From: Archangium lansingense
GTDB taxonomy: Bacteria; Myxococcota; Myxococcia; Myxococcales; Myxococcaceae
Length of the DNA: 64,000 bases
NCBI RefSeq assembly: GCF_026626635.1
Contig: NZ_JAPNKA010000001.1
Location: 4,092,001-4,156,000, forward strand
Reading direction: 5' to 3'
Shown here: piece by piece, positions 1 through 8,414 of the stretch
How positions within the stretch are numbered: the first letter of the stretch is position 1
How the letters are laid out: every line of letters begins with the position of its first letter
Position numbers and translations under genes: made by a program
Notes under the pieces: model-generated
Database searches by the model: none
Told to the model about the DNA's origin: nothing
The model's input: only the letters and a program-made list of their open reading frames with translations

Positions 1-1038
1 CAACTGGTTGAGATCCAGGGAGATGCGCGGCTGGAGCGTGCGGTCGATGCGCGGCAGCCGCTGGCTCTTCACGTCCACCGGCATGCGCCGCGCGAAGTCC
101 GGCAGCACCTTCCCGGTGAGGTCTCCCATCTGCTCGGGCGAGAAGGTGCGCTCCTGCGGCAGGTTCTGCAGCCACGCGCCGGTGAGGGACTGCTCGCCGA
201 GCCGGCAGAGCATGCCTCCACACACTGCCACCCCGGGGCTCACCACTTCATTGATGCGTGGATCCTTCTCCACCTTGAGCACCGTCTGCTCGCCGCGGTC
301 CTCCACGGTGACGCGTGGGAAGAGGGGCTCGCTCGAGACGGACACCAGCGCGCCGTCGAAGATGACGGTGCGCGCGGGCTCCAGCACCTTCAGGAGCGCG
401 TCGAGCCGCTCGGGTGGAAGGGCTCCTCGCGTGGGCTTCTGCAGCAGCTTGTCCGCGAGCCGGTCGCACGGCTCCACCTGGATGCGAGCCGCCTCCACGG
501 GGTTCGTCAGCACCGAGGCCAGGCTGCGCGCCAGCAGCCGCGCGGTGTTGTCCGGGCGCACCAGCAGGCGTTCGAGCTGCAGCCCTCCGTCCACGCGCTT
601 GAAGCGGTACACCATGCGCTCCGGCTTCGGCGCAGCACCCGGGCGCGGGCCGGCTTGAGGCGTGGGAGCCTGGGCGGGAGCGGGCCGGGCCAGCGTGGGC
701 TGCACGGGTGCGCGCGGGGCAGGTGCGCGCGGGGCGGGTGCTCGCTGGGTCGAGGCGCGCTGGGTCACCGCCTGGTGGAGGATGAGGGCCGCCGCGACCA
801 CGTGCTCGCAGGGGTCCACCCGGCCGCGGCAGTCGCACTCCCAGATGGCCTCATCCGGGTAGAGCACGGTGGTCAGGGGGGCAGGCCGGCCGGTGGCTCG
901 CACCCGCAGTACGGCCTCTTCCTCACCGACGGATTGCACCGAGACGGCGCCAGCGCGGGCCAGGCCCATGCCAGCGGACCAGGTGTCCGGGCGCGCTTCC
1001 TCCCGGACGGCTTCGAGTAGCTCCTCGGTCACAGACAT
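1..1038 (-). CDS. SWIM zinc-finger protein, probable N-terminal part of an SNF2-type helicase (partial)
   Basis: The reading frame starts at the ATG ending at 1038 and stays open to the left edge (346 codons), so the 3' end is missing. Around residues 60-75 it has a SWIM-type zinc motif of the form CxC...CxH (CDCRGRVDPCEHVV). An Ala/Pro/Arg-rich linker with repeated APRAP units follows, then a region resembling the N-terminal part of bacterial SNF2/SWI2-family ATPases. In this family a SWIM finger precedes a C-terminal helicase core that would act on nucleic-acid complexes. The helicase motifs themselves would lie outside the window, so the SNF2 call is an inference from N-terminal architecture. 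The neighbour to the right, also on the minus strand, is 79 bases away and unrelated in function. Confidence 0.6.
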   Translation of the reverse strand, partial: MSVTEELLEAVREEARPDTWSAGMGLARAGAVSVQSVGEEEAVLRVRATGRPAPLTTVLYPDEAIWECDCRGRVDPCEHVVAAALILHQAVTQRASTQRAPAPRAPAPRAPVQPTLARPAPAQAPTPQAGPRPGAAPKPERMVYRFKRVDGGLQLERLLVRPDNTARLLARSLASVLTNPVEAARIQVEPCDRLADKLLQKPTRGALPPERLDALLKVLEPARTVIFDGALVSVSSEPLFPRVTVEDRGEQTVLKVEKDPRINEVVSPGVAVCGGMLCRLGEQSLTGAWLQNLPQERTFSPEQMGDLTGKVLPDFARRMPVDVKSQRLPRIDRTLQPRISLDLNQL

Positions 1039-1117
1039 GAAGACCGATTCCCTATCCCCGCGGCGGGTCCCACGCAACAAAGTGGGCCATCGTTCCCCCG
1101 CCGCTCAGCCCCCGCGG

Positions 1118-3043
1118 CTACTGGCAGATGGGGCGGGTGTCCAGGTCATGCAGCTCCACCTTGGGCGGTGGGGCGAGAAGGCTCCCGAGCAGCGCCTCTA
1201 CCCGACAGCTCGCGAGCTTCGGGGTGAAGCTGATGAAGAGCGAGTCGGTGATGAACCGGGCGGCCGGCAGGTCCAGCGTGTCCAGCTCCGGGTTGCCCAC
1301 GAGGGTCAGTGATCTGGCCACCTCCAGGCCGGGCAGTCGGATGGACTTGAGCTGCTGGTTCTCACCGCCCAGCCTCCCGATGATGAGGATCCACGCACGG
1401 TTTAGCGAAGGCAGGTGGAAGTCGGTGAAGCCGCTGCGCTCGACCTGGATGTAGGAGCCCACGCTCCGGAGCGCGGCCAGTCCCTCCGGTGTGGTGAGGC
1501 GGGCATTGCCGTAGAGCATCAGCATGCCGCCCACGCTCGTCACATTCTTTAGGCCGGAGAGGGTCGTGAGCGCGTCATTGTCGGAGATGTACAGCCAACC
1601 GCCAATGCTCTGCAGCTTCGGCACGTCGAACGTGGTCAGGCCCGCGTTGCTCCAGAGGTCGAACTCTCCCGGAAGCTCCTGGAGGTTGGGCAACGAGAAG
1701 GAGGTCAGCACCTGGGTGTCGCGGACGATGAACTTCTCGACCACTCTGTTCAGCACGGGCAGCTCCAGCCGCTGCAACTGTTTCATCCCGGCGATGACGA
1801 TGGTGGCTCGCACATAGGCGAGCGCCGGCAGGTGCAGCTCCGTGCTGGTGCCATCGGCGATGGAGAGCGCGCGGACGTCGTAGAGCTGGGGCAGCTCGAG
1901 CCGTTTCGTGGCCACATTCCACAGAATGAGCTCATCCGCCCAACGCAGGCTGGAGAGCCCGAGTTCCGTGAGCTTGGGGTTCTTCAGCACCCACATGGAG
2001 CCATTCAAGTACTGGAGCGATGTGAAATCCATTGCCACCAGCTCGGGGTTCTCGGCGACTCGCAGGCCCATCCCGATATTGCGCAGGGCTCTCAGGTCCA
2101 GCCGGTCCACCTTCGGGAGGCTGGAGAACTTGATGGAACCGCCGACGCGCTCCAGGGCTGGAAGCGAGACGTTGCGCAACTCGCGCAGGTAGTCCAGCTC
2201 GAGATCTCCGCCGACATGCTTCAACGCCGGAAGGTCCACGTTGACGACATTGTCCGTGTGCGAGATGTCCAGGTCGCCGGTGATGGCCACCACGTCCGCG
2301 AGCGCCAGCAACTCCAGTTGGGAGTAGACCGTCACATTGCCGAGGATGACCCGGTCGCAGACATACTCCGTCTTCGTCACCTCCGAATCCTGAAGGATGC
2401 CGTCGCCGTTGGTATCCGGCCCGCTGTTCACCGCCGCACCGTCCCCAGGGCAGTGCGTTCCGGTCTTCACTGCATCCACCCGCACGAGCTCTCGCGTCTC
2501 ACACACGTACTGGGTGGTCAGGATCTCCTCGTCGCCGAGGACGCCGTCTCGATTGAGGTCCAGTCCGTTGAGGACGCGCTGCCCTCCCGCCGGACAGTGG
2601 CTGCCCGGCGCCTCCGCCTCGATGCGCATCAGCGCGCTGGGAGCCGCCTCGTGGCACAGGTACTCGGTTTGGGTGACCTCCGCCGGATCCAGCACGCCAT
2701 TGCCGTCCGCGTCCGGGCCCGACAGCAACGCCATGCCTCCATGGGCGCAGTGTTCTCCTTCCGGCTCGGGGACGACCCGTGCCTGCTGCCCGGGTTTCTG
2801 ACAGGCGTAGCGCGTCTCGACGACCTCTTCATCCGCCAGAACGCCGTCCTCATTCACGTCCAGGCCGGTGAGGATGACCGTTCCGCCCAGTGGGCAGTGG
2901 GCCCCGCGAGGCTCCTCCTCCACACGAACGAGCCGCTCCGGCTGCTGCGTGGGCGTCTCGGGTCCGGGCTGCTGCTCACGGGAACAGCCGAGTGCCAACA
3001 CCACGATCCATCCGCTGACTGCTGCAATCCCCCATTTGCTCAT
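1118..3043 (-). CDS. Lipoprotein with cysteine-flanked DxNxDG loops and leucine-rich (receptor-L-like) repeats
   Basis: The protein has 641 residues from the ATG ending at 3043. An in-frame start 10 codons upstream is less likely because the signal peptide begins MSKWGIAAVSGW. A lipobox ends in LALGC, so it is probably lipid-anchored in the outer membrane. Residues about 40-220 hold four repeats in which a Gly/Cys segment is followed by a loop such as DVNEDGVLADEE, DADGNGVLDPAE or DLNRDGVLGDEE and then YxC. These loops look like calcium-binding EF-hand or dockerin-like loops. Residues about 225-620 are irregular leucine-rich repeats with recurring LPALxxVGG and NPxL patterns, like receptor-L domains. 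This domain pairing is familiar from myxobacterial surface lipoproteins, but the function is unknown. Calcium binding is inferred from the loops only. Confidence 0.65.
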   Translation of the reverse strand: MSKWGIAAVSGWIVVLALGCSREQQPGPETPTQQPERLVRVEEEPRGAHCPLGGTVILTGLDVNEDGVLADEEVVETRYACQKPGQQARVVPEPEGEHCAHGGMALLSGPDADGNGVLDPAEVTQTEYLCHEAAPSALMRIEAEAPGSHCPAGGQRVLNGLDLNRDGVLGDEEILTTQYVCETRELVRVDAVKTGTHCPGDGAAVNSGPDTNGDGILQDSEVTKTEYVCDRVILGNVTVYSQLELLALADVVAITGDLDISHTDNVVNVDLPALKHVGGDLELDYLRELRNVSLPALERVGGSIKFSSLPKVDRLDLRALRNIGMGLRVAENPELVAMDFTSLQYLNGSMWVLKNPKLTELGLSSLRWADELILWNVATKRLELPQLYDVRALSIADGTSTELHLPALAYVRATIVIAGMKQLQRLELPVLNRVVEKFIVRDTQVLTSFSLPNLQELPGEFDLWSNAGLTTFDVPKLQSIGGWLYISDNDALTTLSGLKNVTSVGGMLMLYGNARLTTPEGLAALRSVGSYIQVERSGFTDFHLPSLNRAWILIIGRLGGENQQLKSIRLPGLEVARSLTLVGNPELDTLDLPAARFITDSLFISFTPKLASCRVEALLGSLLAPPPKVELHDLDTRPICQ

Positions 3044-3125
3044 GGGGCGCTCTCTATTGGATGTCCGAATCAAAGGCCAGCCACCCGGAGCGCACTGCTC
3101 AGAGGCTCAACCCGGGGTCCTCGAT

Positions 3126-3160
3126 ACCCTCACCCCGACCCTCTCCCGGGGGGAGAGGGG
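3126..3160. repeat. Intergenic palindromic repeat, single copy (copy A)
   Basis: A leader ACCCTCACCCC is followed by a hairpin with 9-base arms, CCCTCTCCC (3139-3147) and GGGAGAGGG (3151-3159). The same leader and arms recur at 12015-12100 and 45028-45120. It lies between the cysK stop and the lipoprotein start, both on the minus strand, and could help end transcription, although no T-run follows. Confidence 0.75.
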
Positions 3161-3197
3161 AAATGGGGGAGGGTGGAGAGAACTGGAGAATTGCGGG

Positions 3198-4118
3198 TTA
3201 CTGCGCCGGGAAGAGGTTGTCGATCGACAGGTAGCGCTCGCCCGTGTCGTAGCAGAAGCACAGCACTCGGCTCTTGTCCGAGACCTCCGGCAGCTTCTTG
3301 TTCACCGCCGCCAGCGCCGCTCCCGAGGAGATGCCCACGAAGATGCCCTCCTCCCGCGCCGACCGCCTCGCGAACTCGAACGCCTCCTCCTCCGTTACCT
3401 GGATGACCCCGTCCAGCGAGTCCTTGTGCAGGTTCTTCGGGATGAAGCCCGCCCCGATTCCCTGGATGGGGTGCGGCCCCGGCTGCCCTCCGCTGATCAC
3501 CGGCGACTTCGTCGGCTCCACCGCGAACACCTGCAGCTTCGGCCACTTCTCCTTCAGCACCTCGGCGCATGCCGTGATGTGCCCGCCCGTCCCCACGCCC
3601 GTGATGATGTAGTCCAGGCCCTCGGGGAAGTCCTTGAGGATCTCCTGCGCCGTGGTGCGCTTGTGCACCTCGATGTTCGCCTCGTTCTCGAACTGCTGCG
3701 GCATCCACGCGTTCGGGTTCTGCCCCACCAACTCCTGCGCCCGGGCAATCGCACCCTTCATGCCCTGCGCCCTCGGCGTCAGCTCGAAGGTGGCCCCGTA
3801 CGCCGCCATCAGCCGCCGCCGCTCGATGCTCATCGAATCCGGCATCACCAGGATGATCTTGTAGCCCTTCACCGCCGCCACCATCGCCAGGCCAATTCCC
3901 GTGTTGCCCGACGTCGGCTCGATGATGACGCTGTCCTTCTTGAGCAGGCCCTTCTTCTCCGCATCCTCGATCATCGACAGACCGATGCGGTCCTTGATGC
4001 TCCCGCCCGGGTTGGCCCTCTCGAGCTTGATGTACACCTCGACGCGCGAGGGGAAGAGCCGGTTGACGCGGACGTGCGGCGTGTTGCCGATCGTCTCCAG
4101 GATGTTGTTCACCTTCAT
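3198..4118 (-). CDS. cysK: Cysteine synthase A (O-acetylserine sulfhydrylase)
   Basis: The 306-residue protein is full length for the fold-type II PLP enzymes that make cysteine from O-acetylserine and sulfide in the cytoplasm. The PLP lysine is K42 in PGGSIKDR. The substrate-binding loop EPTSGNTG lies at about 66-73, the phosphate-binding loop GVGTGGHI near 175, and the C-terminal GISSGAAL near 268 holds the serine that contacts the pyridine nitrogen. The start has a GAGG ribosome-binding site 8 bases upstream. cysE lies 52 bases upstream on the same strand, so acetylserine production and its use are probably cotranscribed. Nothing in the sequence looks degraded. Confidence 0.96.
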   Translation of the reverse strand: MKVNNILETIGNTPHVRVNRLFPSRVEVYIKLERANPGGSIKDRIGLSMIEDAEKKGLLKKDSVIIEPTSGNTGIGLAMVAAVKGYKIILVMPDSMSIERRRLMAAYGATFELTPRAQGMKGAIARAQELVGQNPNAWMPQQFENEANIEVHKRTTAQEILKDFPEGLDYIITGVGTGGHITACAEVLKEKWPKLQVFAVEPTKSPVISGGQPGPHPIQGIGAGFIPKNLHKDSLDGVIQVTEEEAFEFARRSAREEGIFVGISSGAALAAVNKKLPEVSDKSRVLCFCYDTGERYLSIDNLFPAQ

Positions 4119-4156
4119 GGGATGGGCCTCGTAGAGAAGTGTCCGTTACAGAAGAT

Positions 4157-4185
4157 GAATATCCGCTACATCAGATGTGATATTC
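4157..4185. promoter_or_regulatory. Small inverted repeat between cysE and cysK
   Basis: GAATATC (4157-4163) and GATATTC (4179-4185) form perfect 7-base arms across the end of cysE, with TAG-free AT-rich sequence between. It may form a weak hairpin in the cysE-cysK transcript. The site is short and could be chance. Confidence 0.2.
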
Positions 4186-5016
4186 AAGCTCGTCGAACTC
4201 GACAGTGGCCTCCCGGTGTCGCACCTCGCTGCGGCGGGTGACCATGGACTCGGGGGGGATGCTGTGAGTGATGAAGGCGTTGCCCGCGATGATGCTGCCG
4301 CGGCCCACCACCGTATTGCCCCCGAGGATGGTGGCGTTGGCGTACACCACCACGTCGTCCTCGATGGTCGGGTGGCGCTTCTTGTCCGCCAGGCCCTTCT
4401 GGACCTGGAGCGCGCCCAACGTCACGCCCTGGTAGATCTTCACCCCGGTGCCAATGAGGGTCGTCTCGCCAATCACCACGCCGGTGCCGTGGTCGATGAC
4501 GAAGCGCCGCCCAATGTTGGCCCCCGGGTGGATGTCCACGCCGGTGCGCTGGTGGGCCAGCTCCGTGAGCAGACGGGGCAGGAGCGGGAAGCCCAGCGAG
4601 TGCAGCGCGTGGGCAATCCGGTAGATGGCGATGGCGTAGAAGCCCGGGTAGGTGAGGATGACCTCGTCCACGTTGCGGGCGGCGGGGTCGGCCTCGTTGA
4701 TGGCCTCGGCGTCCTGCCGCAGCCAGGCGTAGATCTCCGGGAGCTGCTCCATGAAGCGCCGGGGCATGTCCGGCGACGTGCCCGGGTAGCGCGGGGCGAG
4801 CGTGTCCAGGGCACGCGTCAGCACCGCCTCGACCACCGCCACCTCGGAGCGGATGCCGACCGAGCTACAGTCCATCCGCTCGGCGAAGTGGGGGAAGAGC
4901 AGAGCCAGGACCTTCTCGATGAGCTCGGGCGCCGCGGCGCGCACGTCAGGCGGGAAGCAGTGGTGCCTGCGCGCCTCGATCAGGGTCTGGATGAGCCGGC
5001 CGTTGGGTTCGTCCAT
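4171..5016 (-). CDS. cysE: Serine O-acetyltransferase
   Basis: The 281-residue protein catalyses transfer of acetyl from acetyl-CoA to serine, the first step of cysteine synthesis. The N-terminal half is helical. The C-terminal part is a left-handed beta-helix with hexapeptide repeats and the family motifs DIHPGANIGRRF and DHGTGVVIGE, which carry the catalytic Asp/His residues. The chain ends in ...LEYHI. A terminal isoleucine is what inserts into the CysK active site in the known cysteine synthase complex, so complex formation with the adjacent cysK product is plausible. The upstream unknown gene ends 20 bases before this start, suggesting a three-gene operon. Confidence 0.95.
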   Translation of the reverse strand: MDEPNGRLIQTLIEARRHHCFPPDVRAAAPELIEKVLALLFPHFAERMDCSSVGIRSEVAVVEAVLTRALDTLAPRYPGTSPDMPRRFMEQLPEIYAWLRQDAEAINEADPAARNVDEVILTYPGFYAIAIYRIAHALHSLGFPLLPRLLTELAHQRTGVDIHPGANIGRRFVIDHGTGVVIGETTLIGTGVKIYQGVTLGALQVQKGLADKKRHPTIEDDVVVYANATILGGNTVVGRGSIIAGNAFITHSIPPESMVTRRSEVRHREATVEFDELEYHI

Positions 5017-5035
5017 GGGCCGGGCACGTTACCCG

Positions 5036-5743
5036 TTAGTACCGGCCTCCGCCCACTGCGCTGACGATGGCCGACAGCACACGGTTCTCCACTCCCCAGA
5101 CGGCCTTGTTGAGGCCCTTGATGCCGGCGCCCCGGAGGTAGTCCGTGAAGTCGTGGAGGGCGGTGGAGCGCTGCATGCGCTCGGTCTTGGCCGCGTAGAG
5201 CAGCGGGGTGTTGGGCGCCCCGGTCATTCCCAGGTCCGGGCAGGCCTCGGACAGCTTCTGGGCGTCGATGCCGGTGGCCGCCGACAGCATGGCCACGGTG
5301 AACTTGTGGACAGGCAGCTCCCGGGCGTTGGGAATCTTCTCCAGCACCTTCTGGCGCGTCTCCGGGCCCGAGTCGAGCTGCTCCAGCGTCACCTTGGACA
5401 TGGCCAGGAGCTGCTCGTTCGTCACGTGCTTGTTGTCGAGGATGGCCCGGCGGAAGAGGCTCTCGGGGGTATCCCCCTTGATCTTGATATCGCACTGCTT
5501 GAGCCGGTCGAGCATCCCGTTGATGACCTTGCCCAGCTCCGAGTCCGCCGGGGCGCGCCAGGTGCCCACGGGGGCCTGGACGGCCTTGACGCCCGGTGCC
5601 TCGAAGCCGCTCTTCTGCGTATGGCCCAGGGCCTGGGCGGTGTTCACCGTCTGGGCGGCGGTGTTCGCGGCTGGACGGGCTTCTGCCCGGGCGGGCTGGG
5701 GGGGCGTCTGGAGGGTAATGGGGCGGCGGCCGATCGGATCCAT
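5036..5743 (-). CDS. Hypothetical protein upstream of cysE
   Basis: The 235-residue protein is not one I recognise. Residues 1-70 are Pro/Ala/Gln-rich and look disordered. From about residue 75 the sequence is helix-rich (ADSELGKVINGMLDRLKQC, then short repeats of Leu and Glu). There is no signal peptide or membrane segment, so it is probably cytoplasmic. It lies 20 bases upstream of cysE on the same strand and so probably shares its transcript. The gene on the other side starts divergently 58 bases away. A role linked to sulfur metabolism is only suggested by position. Confidence 0.6.
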   Translation of the reverse strand: MDPIGRRPITLQTPPQPARAEARPAANTAAQTVNTAQALGHTQKSGFEAPGVKAVQAPVGTWRAPADSELGKVINGMLDRLKQCDIKIKGDTPESLFRRAILDNKHVTNEQLLAMSKVTLEQLDSGPETRQKVLEKIPNARELPVHKFTVAMLSAATGIDAQKLSEACPDLGMTGAPNTPLLYAAKTERMQRSTALHDFTDYLRGAGIKGLNKAVWGVENRVLSAIVSAVGGGRY

Positions 5744-5801
5744 GGGGGCATTATCGGCGATTCACGGAAAGTGTTGCGTCGTGCGAGTCTCCGGGCGCTC
5801 C

Positions 5802-7154
5802 ATGAAGACGACCCTGACCGCCCAGAGCCTTTCGGCCACCCGTGCCGCCCTGAAGGAGGCCAACACGGCCTTCAACCACCTCTACCCGGGGGAGTCCGCC
5901 CGGAGGCAGCCCATCCACTCCGTGTATGGGGGGGCCCACCTCTTCAAGGCGGAGACGGCCTCGAAGCTGGCGGAGGTGGCGTTGCGCTCATGGGAGGAGC
6001 ACGCGCCGGATGCGCGCACCCTGGCCCGGGTGCTGGGGCTGGCGGAGGAGGGGGCGTTGGCGGAGACGGTCCACGCGCGGGTGGTGTCCAAGCTGCGGCG
6101 CGAGGCGGTGGAGGACTACCGCATCGACTTCGAGGACGGCTATGGCCACCGGTCGGACGCGGAGGAGGACGGGCACGCGGTAGCGGCGGCGGAAGAGCTG
6201 GCCCGGGGCCTGGAGCAGGGCTCGCTGCCGCCCTTCATTGGCATCCGCATCAAGTCCTTCAGCGATGAGCTCTTCGCCCGCGCGGTGCGCACCCTGGACC
6301 TGTTCCTCTCCTCGCTGATTGAGAAGACGGGAGGGCGCCTGCCTCCCCACTTCGTGGTCACCCTGCCCAAGGTCACCCTGCGCGAGCAGGTGGTCGCGCT
6401 CGATTCCGTGCTGGGCGGCCTGGAGGCGGGCCTGGGCCTGGCTCGGGGCGCGGTGAAGGTGGAGTTGATGGTGGAGACGCCGCAAGCCCTCTTCGACCCG
6501 GAGGGACGGCTGGCCCTGCCTCGGTTGGTGGCCGCTGCCCAGGGCCGCTGCACCGGGGCGCACTTCGGCGCGTACGACTACACCGCTGCCTGCGGCATCA
6601 CCGCGGCGCACCAACACCTGTTCCACCCCTCCTGCGACTTCGCCCGGCACGTGATGCAGGTGTCCCTGGCGGGCACGGGAGTCCACCTCTCCGACGGCGC
6701 GACCACCGCCATGCCCGTGGGGCCGCACAAGGCGCCCAAGGGGAGCTCACTTACTCCGGCGCAACAGGAGGAGAATCGCGCCGCCGTGCACCGCGCATGG
6801 CGGCTCCATGCGGACAACGTGCGCCAAGCGCTCACGAATGGCTTCTACCAGGGGTGGGATCTTCACCCGGCGCAGGTGCCTGTGCGCTACGCCGCCGTGT
6901 ACGCCTTCTTCCTGGAGGGCCTGGACGCGGCCTCGCGCCGGCTGAAGGCCTTCATGGACAAGGCCGCCCAGGCCACGCGGTTGGGGGATGTCTTCGACGA
7001 CGCGGCCACCGGACAGGGGTTGATCAACTTCTTCCTGCGCGGCATCGCCTGTGGTGCCCTCACCGAGGACGAGGCCCGCGCCGCCGGGCTTACCCTGGAC
7101 GAGCTGCGCACTCGCTCGTTCCTGGAGATCCTCCAGGGGCGCCGGGCGAGCTGA
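5802..7154 (+). CDS. DUF6986-family aldolase/citrate-lyase-like protein
   Basis: The 450-residue protein starts at ATG 5802 (MKTTLTAQS). The frame is open further upstream, but that part is antisense to the preceding gene. It resembles proteins once labelled phosphoenolpyruvate kinase and now placed in DUF6986, which have the HpcH/HpaI/CitE TIM-barrel fold. Supporting motifs are the acidic metal-site-like stretch DYRIDFEDGYG at about 105-115, GIRIKSF near 148, KVELMVETPQ near 220, and the GAYDYTAACGI segment near 255. In that fold Glu/Asp residues bind Mg2+ and the substrate is a CoA ester or an oxo acid. The actual reaction here is unknown. It is divergent from the 235-residue gene. Confidence 0.75.
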   Translation: MKTTLTAQSLSATRAALKEANTAFNHLYPGESARRQPIHSVYGGAHLFKAETASKLAEVALRSWEEHAPDARTLARVLGLAEEGALAETVHARVVSKLRREAVEDYRIDFEDGYGHRSDAEEDGHAVAAAEELARGLEQGSLPPFIGIRIKSFSDELFARAVRTLDLFLSSLIEKTGGRLPPHFVVTLPKVTLREQVVALDSVLGGLEAGLGLARGAVKVELMVETPQALFDPEGRLALPRLVAAAQGRCTGAHFGAYDYTAACGITAAHQHLFHPSCDFARHVMQVSLAGTGVHLSDGATTAMPVGPHKAPKGSSLTPAQQEENRAAVHRAWRLHADNVRQALTNGFYQGWDLHPAQVPVRYAAVYAFFLEGLDAASRRLKAFMDKAAQATRLGDVFDDAATGQGLINFFLRGIACGALTEDEARAAGLTLDELRTRSFLEILQGRRAS

Positions 7155-7311
7155 GCAAGCGCTGCCCGTCACCTGCTTTTTGCGTCACATCCGCTTCCTC
7201 GGAACTCCGTCCCCGGTGGCCGGGGAGGCCAACCGCTGACGCTCAGTTACGTTCCGGCTCATCATCCCACGCTGAATCCAACCCGGGTCCGGTGGGAAGG
7301 GGAGAATCGCC

Positions 7312-7788
7312 ATGGTGAGTCGGAAGCGGAAGGAGTGGGGGCTTGTTGCCGGTGGGGTGGCGCTGCTGCTCGGGGCGTGTGCGCCTCGCGTGGCGGTTCG
7401 GGACGAGTCCGCGGAGGCCGGGCTCGGAGTTGTCCGGACCCTCGTGGAGGCCTTCAACCGCCATGAGCCGGCGCAGATGGCCGCACTCGTCCACGAGGAC
7501 TTCGAGTACCTCAGCGTCGATGGAAAGACGGTGAGCGTGGACGCGGTGGGGCGCGAGGCGCTGAAGCAGTCCATGACGGGCTACTTCGCGTCGGTGCGGG
7601 ACGTGGAGTCTGTCATCGAGCACGCCACTGTCACCGGCCCGTACGTGGCCATCCGTGAGCGGGTCTCGTGGACGGGAAAGTCGGGCCGCCGCTCGCAGGC
7701 TGCCCTCGGGGTGTACGAGGTCCGAGAGGGGCTCGTGAAGCGGGTCTGGTACTACCCCGCCGTCGAGCAGTCGAAGGCCGCGCCCTGA
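7312..7788 (+). CDS. Lipoprotein with SnoaL/NTF2-like domain
   Basis: The 158-residue protein begins with a lipoprotein signal (hydrophobic stretch, then LLLGAC with Cys23). The rest fits an NTF2-like cone fold of the SnoaL type: VVRTLVEAFNRHEPAQMAALVHEDFEYL is the typical first helix and strand, and the chain closes with the strand ending KRVWYYP. Such domains bind small molecules or act as isomerases or hydrolases, but the activity is not predictable here. A GGGGAG ribosome-binding site precedes the start. The gene converges on the next with a 4-base gap. Confidence 0.7.
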   Translation: MVSRKRKEWGLVAGGVALLLGACAPRVAVRDESAEAGLGVVRTLVEAFNRHEPAQMAALVHEDFEYLSVDGKTVSVDAVGREALKQSMTGYFASVRDVESVIEHATVTGPYVAIRERVSWTGKSGRRSQAALGVYEVREGLVKRVWYYPAVEQSKAAP

Positions 7789-7792
7789 CGTC

Positions 7793-8383
7793 TCAGAAGG
7801 ACAGGCCCAGCGAGAAGCGCGCGTCGGGCGTCACCGGCCCCGACAGCACCTGGACGGGGCGCCGCAGCGGGAAGTAAGCGGTGCCTCCAGCGACGAGCTG
7901 CGCGCTGACGCCGAAATAGCGCGCCAGCCAGTACGTGCCCTCAAGGGCCCCCACGGCATTGAGCCCCCACTGCGCGCCCCAGTCTCCCTGGCTCACCGAG
8001 TAGGTGGAGGTGTTGCGGGCGCCCGCGAGCGCTGACAGCCGCAGCGACAAGCCCCGTCCCGCATCATTCCGGCCCTCGTACAGGCTCCAGCGCGGGCCCG
8101 CCCGGAGGTACAGGGAGCCGAGGACGGGGTTGACGAGCGTGACACCCAGCTCGACGTCCACCCACGGAATGGCGTTCACCGTCAGCGAGCCACCGAGGTA
8201 GTCCGGTACGCCCGTCCGCCAGGCGCCCCGCACCGTGAGGATGCCTCGCCGCTGGGAGGTGCTCGCCACCGGGGTGCCGGAGTCCGGCGCCTCGGCCCGA
8301 GCTTCCGTCAGGTGGGTGCAGAGCAGTACGCCCGCGAGCGCTCCCCAGCGCATCCTGCCCATCCATGTTCCTTGCTGCGGCAT
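7793..8383 (-). CDS. Probable small outer-membrane beta-barrel protein
   Basis: The frame encodes 196 residues. The true start may be the Met at residue 8 or 11, since the signal peptide appears to run from MGRMRWGALAGVLL to TEARA. The mature part has alternating polar/hydrophobic strands rich in Gly, Tyr and Trp (for example LGSLYLRAGPRWSLYEG) and ends in phenylalanine (SLGLSF), the usual C-terminal signal for outer-membrane barrels. No specific family was recognised. It follows the copper monooxygenase gene on the same strand but starts about 30 bases after that gene's stop, so the two may share a transcript. Confidence 0.6.
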   Translation of the reverse strand: MPQQGTWMGRMRWGALAGVLLCTHLTEARAEAPDSGTPVASTSQRRGILTVRGAWRTGVPDYLGGSLTVNAIPWVDVELGVTLVNPVLGSLYLRAGPRWSLYEGRNDAGRGLSLRLSALAGARNTSTYSVSQGDWGAQWGLNAVGALEGTYWLARYFGVSAQLVAGGTAYFPLRRPVQVLSGPVTPDARFSLGLSF

Positions 8384-8414
8384 CGGTGTTCCTCGCTGTG
8401 CTCGCGGGAGCGCG

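Noticed and set aside
1832..3406. Plus-strand frame opposite the DxNxDG lipoprotein gene
   Set aside because: The minus strand has a signal peptide, repeats and a ribosome-binding site; the plus frame is an artefact of composition.
5208..5801. Upstream extension of the aldolase-like gene
   Set aside because: It is antisense to the 235-residue gene and carries no aldolase motif; the family starts near MKTTLT.
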